From the NCBI GenBank assembly GCA_902542975.1, contig CACBWM010000002.1, positions 1 through 64,000 on the forward strand: 64,000 bases of DNA. Reading direction: 5' to 3'. A program made the translations under genes and the position numbers. Shown here piece by piece: positions 10,243-18,639 of this stretch; positions within the stretch are counted from its first letter, which is position 1; every line of letters starts with the position of its first letter. Below the pieces are notes generated by a model. It searched no databases, had not been told where the DNA came from, and saw only the letters and a list, made by a program, of their open reading frames with translations. This stretch comes from an uncultured Pelagibacteraceae bacterium. Its GTDB lineage: Bacteria; Pseudomonadota; Alphaproteobacteria; Pelagibacterales; Pelagibacteraceae.

Positions 10243-11261
10243 TGACTAAAATTTGTATATTTGGAGCGGGGTCTATTGGTGGATTTATTGCTACAAGTCT
10301 AAAAAAAACAAACGCACAAGTCTCTTTAATTGCTAGAGGAGAACATAAAAAAGCAATAGAGCAAAATGGATTAACTTTTATAAGAGATGATAATAAAGTT
10401 AATTTTAAATTTGATGTAACTGACAATCCTAAAGATTTGGATGAACAAGATTTTATAATTATTTCTGTAAAAGCTAATGCTATTAGTAAAATTTCAGAAA
10501 GCTTAAAACCAATTATGGGTAAAAAAACTTCAATTATATGCGCCATTAATGGGTTACCTTGGTGGTACTTTTATAAAGCTAATACAGGTACCAAATTAGA
10601 CAATCAAATAGTTGAAAGTGTGGATCCAGGTGGAAAGATATGGCAAACTCTTGGACCTGAAAGAGCAATTGGTTGTGTAGTTTATCCAGCTTGTCAGATA
10701 TTAGAGCCAGGTGTTATTAAACATAATGGTAATGGTGAACGATTTTCTCTAGGTGAACCAGATGGAACCAGATCAGAAAGACTAAAAATAATTTCAAGTT
10801 TATTCATAGAAGGGGGTTTAAAAGCTCCTCAGAAGAAAAATTTAAGAGACGAAATTTGGGTTAAACTGTGGGGAAACTGTTCGTTCAACCCAGTAAGCGC
10901 TCTAACGAATAAGACTATGGATGAGATGGGTAATGATCCAGAGACTTACAATTTAATAAAAGTTTTAATGCAAGAGTGCCAACAAGTTGGGGAAAAAATT
11001 GGAGTTAAATTTAATATATCAATTGAGGATCGAATTAAAGGTGGAGTCTCAATTATAGGCCATAGACCTTCGACAGCACAAGATCTAAATGCTGGAAAAC
11101 CATTAGAAATAGATCCAATAATTGGTTCAATTATAGAAATTGCAAATAAGCTTGATTTAAACGTCCCAAAATTAAAAGAGATTAATGAAAAATTAAAGTC
11201 CAAGGCAGAAGACTTGGGTCTTTATACAAGATCAGAATTAATTGATAAATTAACAGTTTAA
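10242..11261 (+). CDS. Ketopantoate reductase (PanE/ApbA)-family oxidoreductase
   Basis: Rossmann ICIFGAGSIGGFIA; NGLPWWYFYK; KLWGNCSFNPVSALT. Confidence 0.88.
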   Translation: MTKICIFGAGSIGGFIATSLKKTNAQVSLIARGEHKKAIEQNGLTFIRDDNKVNFKFDVTDNPKDLDEQDFIIISVKANAISKISESLKPIMGKKTSIICAINGLPWWYFYKANTGTKLDNQIVESVDPGGKIWQTLGPERAIGCVVYPACQILEPGVIKHNGNGERFSLGEPDGTRSERLKIISSLFIEGGLKAPQKKNLRDEIWVKLWGNCSFNPVSALTNKTMDEMGNDPETYNLIKVLMQECQQVGEKIGVKFNISIEDRIKGGVSIIGHRPSTAQDLNAGKPLEIDPIIGSIIEIANKLDLNVPKLKEINEKLKSKAEDLGLYTRSELIDKLTV

Positions 11262-13921
11262 AAATTTAGTGAAATATCTCTATGTATTGAATTACATTTA
11301 GATACATAGATAGCTTGCTCTTTAGTTAGTTTAGACTGCAACCTTAATCCAATTGTTTCTTTGATTGCATTATTATATTCCTCAATTTTTGGCATTAAGT
11401 TTTCTTTAGCATTTGCTCTCCAGCTAACTTCTTTATTGAATAACTCAACAACCTCTTTTGATTTTGTTCTAATCGCCATTGGATCAAGTTCATCTGAGTC
11501 AACCATTGATAATAAATCATCTACACTATTTAAAAATTCATCCATTCCAGAGATCTCACTCAACTTGTCAAACAATCCATCCATAATTGTAACTGATCTT
11601 TCATATACTTTTGTATTGCTTTCCATGGCTATAAAATAATCTAACTGTTTAATATCTTTTGATACTTCTTGAAGTTTTACTCCATCGTTTATGAACAATG
11701 CAAACTGATCAAGTAGATCGTAGGCTTCATCTACATTCTTTCTATATCTTTTTGTTGTTGTATTTTTAGCTTTATTTATTTTGTCGAATTCTGAATTCTT
11801 AGCTTGCCAAGTTTCAGGGATTGAGTTTTGAATTTCCTCAATTTCAAGTTTAACATCTTCAATTCTTAATTCTATTTTATTTTTCTCATCTAATTCGTCA
11901 TCATCTAAATTTCTAATCTCTGCTTTATATTTTTCTATTTTTTTGTTTAATTTAAGTATTTTCTTTTGCTTTTTTCTAACAGTGAAATGCAGATCCCTAT
12001 AATCAACAGCATATGCGTTATATTCAACCTCTACTTTTTTTAATTTGTCGACTAAAGCAAAAGTTCCTAATGCACTATCAAAATGATCTTCTAAAATTTC
12101 CATTTTATCATCTGGCAGATTAGTCGGTGCCTCAGATTGAAATTTTAATATTGCATTTTTAATTGTCTCACCGTTTGTATCAAATCTTGCAAATTTGTAC
12201 TCTTGCAAACAGTACTGTAATTTAGGATTCATTGGTGGAGGAGCAACATTCGAAGTTAAATATACCCTATTTGGCAGATAATTTACTAAGCTAGGGTATG
12301 CACCAACTATTCCCAATCCTATAAGCTGAAGAATTATAAAAGGCACAACACCTTTCCAAATATCAAGTGTTTTAACAATTTTGGGAGCTACACCTTTCAA
12401 ATAAAAGAGTGCAAATCCAAATGGTGGCGTTAAGAATGAAGTCTGTAAGTTAACACCAATCATAACTCCCAACCAAACGGCTGTGACGTTAGCTCCTGTT
12501 TCAGCTAATAATATTGGTGCAATTATTGGAACAACAACAACTGCAATTTCAATAAAGTCTAGGAAAAATCCTAGCAAGAAAATTACAATCATCACAACAA
12601 CAAATTGTGTCCAAAAACCGCCTGGTAAATCTTGTAGAAAGTCTCTTACTAATTCTTCTCCCCCAAAAGCTCTAAATCCTGAAGTAAGCATTGCTGCTCC
12701 TAAAAGGATAATAAATACCATTGAAGTAGTCACACAAGTTTCTGTTACAACTTCTTTTAAAACATTTTCTGTTTTAAAAGTTCTCCAAAAACTCCAACCT
12801 ATTCCGTATACAAGTATGACCACAAAGAAAGCGGTAATAAAGATTGCGCTTAAATCTCTTTCCTCCAAATTTTTTACATTTAATTCATAATTTGAAGCAA
12901 AGAATGTAATTGGAATTAGAGATCCAATAATTAAAATTAAAGGATAGAACGCACTTTTCTTTCCTTCATATAATCTATAACCAGCCATCAAAGTGGCACC
13001 AATTGCTCCAATTGAACCAGCTTGGTTTACAGTAGCAATACCCATTAAAATTGAACCTAATACAGCGAATATTAATGCAAGTGGTGGTATGATAATTACA
13101 ACTACTCTTAACCAAAATTTTAAATCAAAATTTCCTTTAAATGGAACTGGCGGTGCAACACCTTTCTTTATTCTAGCAAAAATAAATACATAGATCATAT
13201 AAAGAGCAACTAAGACAAGGCCTGGTAAAAGTGCTCCTAAGAACATATCACCTGCACTTGATGAACCTACTCTAAATTCACCTGGCATATTAAATTCACC
13301 AGTTAAGGCTTTATAATCATTTTGTCTTAAGTTGTTTGCAACATCAGATGCACTTGCCAACTGGTCAGCAATAATAATTAAAACAATTGATGGAGGAATA
13401 ATTTGACCCAATGTTCCTGATGAACAAACTATTCCACTAGCAAGTTGTCTGTCATACTTGTTATTTAACATCGTTGGTAACGAGATTAGTCCCATCGCAA
13501 TTACAGTTGCTCCAACGATACCAGTCGTTGCTGCTAATAGAGCTCCAACAAATATAACAGAAATACCTAAACCACCAGGAATTGGTCCAAATAATTGGCC
13601 CATTGTTATTAATAAGTCTTCAGCAATTTTTGATTTTTGAAGCATAATTCCCATGAATATAAATAAAGGAATTGCTATCAAAGTATCTGTCTCTACATCC
13701 CAGTAATTACTCCTAAAATTTGTAATACCAGCAACGAGCCATTCTATGGGTCCATCTACAGCAAAAAAGGCACTGGAGTCTCCCTCGAAGATGTAGCCAA
13801 AAAATGCAGCTAAACCAATTGCAATTATAGCTGAACCAGGAAGTGCAAAAGCAACCGGGTAACCCGATGCAAGAGCAACAATCATTATCACAACTAGAAC
13901 AGCTAAAAAGAATGTTTCCAT
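11258..13921 (-). CDS. dctM: TRAP transporter large permease (DctM) with long C-terminal coiled-coil extension
   Basis: DctM-type membrane domain (GIMLQKSKIAEDLL, FLLGFFLDFIEIAVVVVPI) followed by ~330 aa charged helical region. Confidence 0.9.
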   Translation of the reverse strand: METFFLAVLVVIMIVALASGYPVAFALPGSAIIAIGLAAFFGYIFEGDSSAFFAVDGPIEWLVAGITNFRSNYWDVETDTLIAIPLFIFMGIMLQKSKIAEDLLITMGQLFGPIPGGLGISVIFVGALLAATTGIVGATVIAMGLISLPTMLNNKYDRQLASGIVCSSGTLGQIIPPSIVLIIIADQLASASDVANNLRQNDYKALTGEFNMPGEFRVGSSSAGDMFLGALLPGLVLVALYMIYVFIFARIKKGVAPPVPFKGNFDLKFWLRVVVIIIPPLALIFAVLGSILMGIATVNQAGSIGAIGATLMAGYRLYEGKKSAFYPLILIIGSLIPITFFASNYELNVKNLEERDLSAIFITAFFVVILVYGIGWSFWRTFKTENVLKEVVTETCVTTSMVFIILLGAAMLTSGFRAFGGEELVRDFLQDLPGGFWTQFVVVMIVIFLLGFFLDFIEIAVVVVPIIAPILLAETGANVTAVWLGVMIGVNLQTSFLTPPFGFALFYLKGVAPKIVKTLDIWKGVVPFIILQLIGLGIVGAYPSLVNYLPNRVYLTSNVAPPPMNPKLQYCLQEYKFARFDTNGETIKNAILKFQSEAPTNLPDDKMEILEDHFDSALGTFALVDKLKKVEVEYNAYAVDYRDLHFTVRKKQKKILKLNKKIEKYKAEIRNLDDDELDEKNKIELRIEDVKLEIEEIQNSIPETWQAKNSEFDKINKAKNTTTKRYRKNVDEAYDLLDQFALFINDGVKLQEVSKDIKQLDYFIAMESNTKVYERSVTIMDGLFDKLSEISGMDEFLNSVDDLLSMVDSDELDPMAIRTKSKEVVELFNKEVSWRANAKENLMPKIEEYNNAIKETIGLRLQSKLTKEQAIYVSKCNSIHRDISLNF

Positions 13922-13924
13922 AAT

Positions 13925-14914
13925 TTAATTTTTGACACCTTTTAAAATTTTGTGACTACTTTCCATAAAATAACTAGTAAATTGAATTAACATCGTAACA
14001 GCAAAAACAGCTAGATAAACAGCCATCAAATATAAAAGATAAAGACCATTAGATCCTTGTTGCGTAACTTCAAAAGCTACAACAGGACCATTTATTATGC
14101 TGGCTTTTCCGTTAAGACCTAAAAATATAACTATTAATGTAAGTGGTACTCCTAGAACTGCCGATCCAACCATATTTGTCCATGCCTTCTTTTTTTCACT
14201 AAAAGAAGAGTAGAGTACGTCAACTCTTACGTGCCCTTCATGAATTAAGGCGTATGCACTAGCAAATAAGTAAAGTGCAGCATACCAAAATCTAACTAGA
14301 TCCCCTTGAAATGCTTGTTCGTATGAAAATATAAATCTTGATAATACGATTACGAATTCACTTACTACAACCAATACTGCTAGCCAAATGAAGCCAACTG
14401 ATTTCGTAAAATATCCAATCACGAAAGAAATTAATATTATTGGAAAGTGAATATAAGTAATTCTGACAGGGGCTTTAACCATCAATGCTTTTACTTCAGG
14501 ACTGAAGATTGCTTCCCATAATCTTTCAACAACCATAAAAGATATAACAAAGTCAGCTACGCCAACTAAAAATACTGCCCAAAATGATGATCTAACAAGA
14601 TATGCTGAAAATCTTGATAAAATTTTTGAATCTTGCTCCAAAGTTTGGCTATATGTTTTAAAAACATAAAAAACGACTGCAGCAATACAAATCAAATACA
14701 ATCCAATTTGCATATAACCATAATTTAAATCAGATCCCTCTAGAGCTTTTTTCTTATATCCAAACATCTCATGATGTGAAAAAATTTTTTTTATTCCTGG
14801 CCAATCACTCCAAACTGTTAAAACATTATTTATAAGAAATGCCAAAGTAAAAGCTAAAACTGAATAACTGATTATTCTAAGATATAGAGAAAGATTTGAA
14901 TTTTTTGTCACCAT
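13925..14914 (-). CDS. dctQ: TRAP transporter small permease (DctQ), enlarged
   Basis: C-terminal DctQ-like region (HEGHVRVDVLYSSFSEKKKAW); additional N-terminal TM segments; operon position. Confidence 0.85.
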   Translation of the reverse strand: MVTKNSNLSLYLRIISYSVLAFTLAFLINNVLTVWSDWPGIKKIFSHHEMFGYKKKALEGSDLNYGYMQIGLYLICIAAVVFYVFKTYSQTLEQDSKILSRFSAYLVRSSFWAVFLVGVADFVISFMVVERLWEAIFSPEVKALMVKAPVRITYIHFPIILISFVIGYFTKSVGFIWLAVLVVVSEFVIVLSRFIFSYEQAFQGDLVRFWYAALYLFASAYALIHEGHVRVDVLYSSFSEKKKAWTNMVGSAVLGVPLTLIVIFLGLNGKASIINGPVVAFEVTQQGSNGLYLLYLMAVYLAVFAVTMLIQFTSYFMESSHKILKGVKN

Positions 14915-14952
14915 AGTATTTTAAAATACCTAAGTAATACTCGATTTTGTTT

Positions 14953-14982
14953 AAAAAAAAAGGGCCCAATTAAGGGCCCTTT
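14953..14982 (-). terminator. Rho-independent terminator/attenuator between dctP and dctQ
   Basis: AAAGGGCCC-AATTAA-GGGCCCTTT perfect hairpin, followed on the minus strand by a U run (plus-strand A run at 14953-14961). Confidence 0.85.
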
Positions 14983-15002
14983 AATAACTAAATTTAGTTA
15001 GA

Positions 15003-16133
15003 TTACATTCCTAATGCTCTGTTTCTTTGAGAAATGTAAGGTGAGTCAGACAAGTTGGTCCAAGAACCAATGTCTTTTCTAGCCTGTAAGAAACTAGAGT
15101 GGATTCTCTCAGCGAGACCACTGCTTGCTCTTGTTTCCTCAAATACTTCATTAGCAGCTTTAGCAAAACCATCATAAACTTTGTCGCTAAACTTCTCTAG
15201 TTTAACACCATGATCGTTTATTAATCTTGCAAGCGCAGCACCATTTTTAGCGTTGTACTCTGACATCATAACGTCATTTTCCATCGCAGCTGCAGCTTCA
15301 ATTAATAGCTGATCTGATTTTGATAAGCTTGTAAACCAAGATTTGTTAGTACCACATGCTAACATAGATCCTGGCTCGTGCATTCCAGGATAGTAGTAGT
15401 ATTTAGCAGCTTCTTGGAATTTCATAGCTTCATCATTCCATGGACCTACCCACTCTGTTGCATCAATTGCACCAGAAACAAGGTTTTCGTAAATTTGTCC
15501 ACCAGGAAGTGAAACTGGAGATCCTCCAAGTTTACCGATAACTTGTCCACCTAATCCAGGCATACGCATTTTAAGACCTTTGAAGTCATTAGGGCTTCTA
15601 ATTTTCTTGTTAAACCATCCACCCATTTGAACTCCTGTGCTTCCACACATAAAGTTTTTTAGACCGAATTTGTCTGATAGTTCATCCCATAATTGTTGAC
15701 CACCAGCAAACCTAATCCATGCGTTCATTTCAGTGTAAGTGAAACCGAAAGGTACAGCTGTAAAGTAACCCCAAGCTGGATCTTTTTTAACCCAGTAGTA
15801 GTCAGCAGCGTGATACATTTGCGAGTTACCTGAAGCAACTTCATCAAATGAGTCAAACGCTTTAACCCTCTCGTTTGCTGCATAGTAAGTGACTTGAATT
15901 CTTCCATCACTCATGTCTGTAATTCTTTGAGCAAATCTTTGCGCACCAGTTCCTAAACCTGGGAAATCTCTTCCCCATGTAGCTACCATAGAAGCTTCAA
16001 TTCTTTCTTTGGCAACGGCTGGAGCAGCTAAAGATGATGCAGCTACAGCAGCAACACCAGTCGCAGCAGCAGCCTTAAAGAATTTACGTCTTGAAGGAGT
16101 TTTACCCTTCAATAGTTTTTTTTCTTTAATCAT
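15003..16133 (-). CDS. dctP: TRAP transporter substrate-binding protein (DctP family) with Tat signal
   Basis: SRRKFFKAAAATGVAAVAASSLAAPAVA leader; DctP-family body. Confidence 0.92.
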   Translation of the reverse strand: MIKEKKLLKGKTPSRRKFFKAAAATGVAAVAASSLAAPAVAKERIEASMVATWGRDFPGLGTGAQRFAQRITDMSDGRIQVTYYAANERVKAFDSFDEVASGNSQMYHAADYYWVKKDPAWGYFTAVPFGFTYTEMNAWIRFAGGQQLWDELSDKFGLKNFMCGSTGVQMGGWFNKKIRSPNDFKGLKMRMPGLGGQVIGKLGGSPVSLPGGQIYENLVSGAIDATEWVGPWNDEAMKFQEAAKYYYYPGMHEPGSMLACGTNKSWFTSLSKSDQLLIEAAAAMENDVMMSEYNAKNGAALARLINDHGVKLEKFSDKVYDGFAKAANEVFEETRASSGLAERIHSSFLQARKDIGSWTNLSDSPYISQRNRALGM

Positions 16134-16146
16134 TATTTCTCCTCTT

Positions 16147-16242
16147 TAAGTTAATTAACTTATGCATTTAAAGCATATATGTTTCTTAGAGTCATTTTAA
16201 AAAAGTGAGGATTTTTCACTTAATTACAATCTATGATTGTAA
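16147..16242. promoter_or_regulatory. Palindrome-rich upstream region of dctP
   Basis: TAAGTTAATTAACTTA (16147-16162), TATGC/GCATA (16161-16177), AAGTGA/TCACTT (16203-16221), TTACAATC-TAT-GATTGTAA (16224-16242). Confidence 0.5.
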
Positions 16243-16259
16243 ATTTTTATGAATTATCT

Positions 16260-17558
16260 TTAATTATTGAATATTTTGGCATGGTTTAACATGCTTAGAT
16301 CTTCAAATTGTTTGCCTATAATTTGAACTCCTAAAGGCAAATTTTTTTCGCCTTTTAAAATTGGCAGTGAAATGCAGGGCACATGTGCAAGAGACCAAAT
16401 CTTATTAAATTCTGGACTCCCAGTTGTCTTAAATCCTTTGTCAGCAATTCCACAACTACTTGGCGTTATAATTGCATCAAACCTTTCAAATATACTATCT
16501 AAGTTTTTTGAGTATGTTCTCATCGCATCTAAAGCTAAAGCATAATCTTTTGCCGAATGTTTTATTCCGTTAATAATTGCTCTCTTAATTTCTATAGAAA
16601 GTTTTCCTTTTGAAGTTTTGTAATAATGATGGAAATTTTGAGCCATCTCTGTCTCATATATAATTGTATGACAATCAATCATATCTTCAAAATATTTAGG
16701 AGCAGTCTCAACCTTTACTATTTTTTTATTATTTAAAATAAATTTGTTAAATGATTTTTTTGAAATACTGTCAACATTTCTCCAGCGTTTGGTTTTATAA
16801 AAAACAAATTTTGATTTTTTTATTTTAATTTTTTTATTAAGAAAATTAATATTTGTTGTTGTTTCATCTGCATCGTCTCTAGCAAACAAAACTTTCGATA
16901 ATAGTGCTACATCACTAATTGTTTTTCCAAATACTCCGACTTGATCTAAATTATATGATGTTTGCAAAACACCATTTCTAGAAATTAATCCATAGGTAGG
17001 TTTAAAACCAACAACTCCACAATAAGAAGCTGGCCTGATTACAGATCCACCCGTTTGAGTTCCAATTGATAATGGTGCCATATCAGATGCAATAACAGCT
17101 GCAGAGCCACTAGATGAACCTCCTGGTGTTCTTGAATAATCATGTGGGTTTTTGGTTTTTGACGGCGATAAGAAAGCTAATTCACAAGTTACAGTTTTAC
17201 CCATAATTATTGCTCCAGCCTTTTTTAAGAGCTCAACAATTTTAGCATCTGAATTATTCTTTTTTTTTAATTTTATTCTTGCACCATATTTTGTTGGCAT
17301 TTCAGTTGTTGAGATAATATCTTTAAGTGCTACTGGTAAACCATGCAAAACCCCTAAAGATTTTAATTTTTTTCTCTGATTATCAGATTTTTTTGCATCA
17401 CTTAGGAGTTTTTTTTCATTAAAATATTCCCAAGCTTGAATATTCTTATCATATTTTTTTTTTTGATTGATATATGCTTTACAAAGTTCAACGGAAGTTA
17501 ATTGTTTATTTTTAAGTTTTTTTAAAAGTTGTTGTGCTGATAAATTTAGGAGTTTCAT
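16260..17558 (-). CDS. Amidase signature family protein
   Basis: ALKDI (Lys), TPGGSSSGSAA, GTQTGGSVIRPAS. Confidence 0.92.
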   Translation of the reverse strand: MKLLNLSAQQLLKKLKNKQLTSVELCKAYINQKKKYDKNIQAWEYFNEKKLLSDAKKSDNQRKKLKSLGVLHGLPVALKDIISTTEMPTKYGARIKLKKKNNSDAKIVELLKKAGAIIMGKTVTCELAFLSPSKTKNPHDYSRTPGGSSSGSAAVIASDMAPLSIGTQTGGSVIRPASYCGVVGFKPTYGLISRNGVLQTSYNLDQVGVFGKTISDVALLSKVLFARDDADETTTNINFLNKKIKIKKSKFVFYKTKRWRNVDSISKKSFNKFILNNKKIVKVETAPKYFEDMIDCHTIIYETEMAQNFHHYYKTSKGKLSIEIKRAIINGIKHSAKDYALALDAMRTYSKNLDSIFERFDAIITPSSCGIADKGFKTTGSPEFNKIWSLAHVPCISLPILKGEKNLPLGVQIIGKQFEDLSMLNHAKIFNN

Positions 17559-17565
17559 TTATCTC

Positions 17566-18639
17566 TTAAACTAATTTTTCATCAGAATAAACGCAACATT
17601 TCTCTGGTGGAAAATATAAATTTAATTCTCCGTCTGGAATGGGTTTTTCTCTTTCTACTTTTGACTTAATCACTAAATCACCCATTTTTCCTGTAAGGAG
17701 CTTAAAATTACCAAAGTCCTCAACTCTTGTGAGTTTAATTTTAACTGTATTACTTTTTTCTTTTTCAGCCAATTCTATGAACTCAGATCTAATTCCCAGT
17801 TTAACATTTTTATCTTTTAAATTTCCTAAATTTGAATTTGTCTTAATAGTGGTATCATTAATTTTTACTTCATGATCAGAGGATACAGTTGAATGAAAAA
17901 TATTCATCGCAGGAGAGCCAATAAAATAACCTACAAAAGTTGTTTTAGGTTTTTCAAATAAATCTTTTGGCAATCCAACTTGCACGATTTCACCTTGATC
18001 CATAACAATTATATTTTCGGCAAAAGTCATAGCTTCGTTTTGATCATGAGTTACATAAACCAATGTTGTTTTATATTGTTCATTGATTTCTTTTAAGTTT
18101 CTTCGAAGTCTAAATTTTAAATCTGGGTCTATAACTGTAAGAGGTTCGTCCATTAAAACAGCAGCAACGTCTTCTCGAACTAAACCTCTACCTAAAGAGA
18201 TAAGTTGTTTTTGATCAGCCGTTAATTTTCTTGCTGGTGAGTTTAAAAATGAAGATAAATTTAAAGTATCTGAAACTGCTTTTACTCTTTCTTCAATTTT
18301 TTCTTTTGTAAATTCCCTACATCTTAGTGGGAACGCTAAATTGTCATAAACTGTCATTGTATTGTAAATTACTGGGAATTGGAAAACCTGTGCAATATTT
18401 CTATCTTCTGTTTTTAAATCGGTTACAGGTGTTTCATCGAATAATATTTCACCTTTTGATGGCCTCACTAATCCAGAAACAATGTTTAACATTGTAGTTT
18501 TTCCACACCCAGAAGGTCCCAAAATTGCATACCGTTTGCCATTTTCCCAAGTCATTGAAAACGGATTGAGGGCATATGTTGGTTTTGGATCTAGAGGATT
18601 ATAAGTATGAGAAATATTAGATAAATCAATTTTAGCCAT
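17566..18639 (-). CDS. ABC transporter ATP-binding protein (sugar/glycerol type) with degenerate signature; start trimmed to MAKIDLSN
   Basis: Walker A GPSGCGKTT, signature replaced by LTADQ, Walker B VLMDEP, VTHD. GGAGG precedes ATG at 18639; track ORF starts at 18651. Confidence 0.92.
   Translation of the reverse strand: MAKIDLSNISHTYNPLDPKPTYALNPFSMTWENGKRYAILGPSGCGKTTMLNIVSGLVRPSKGEILFDETPVTDLKTEDRNIAQVFQFPVIYNTMTVYDNLAFPLRCREFTKEKIEERVKAVSDTLNLSSFLNSPARKLTADQKQLISLGRGLVREDVAAVLMDEPLTVIDPDLKFRLRRNLKEINEQYKTTLVYVTHDQNEAMTFAENIIVMDQGEIVQVGLPKDLFEKPKTTFVGYFIGSPAMNIFHSTVSSDHEVKINDTTIKTNSNLGNLKDKNVKLGIRSEFIELAEKEKSNTVKIKLTRVEDFGNFKLLTGKMGDLVIKSKVEREKPIPDGELNLYFPPEKCCVYSDEKLV

Noticed and set aside
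12483-12890. 135-aa plus-strand ORF inside dctM
   Set aside because: Antisense shadow of the DctM membrane region with Thr/Ile/Pro-rich non-protein-like composition.
16224-16242. TTACAATC-TAT-GATTGTAA as a terminator for the amidase operon
   Set aside because: AT-rich stem and no U tract following on the minus strand; operator interpretation preferred, though not proven.
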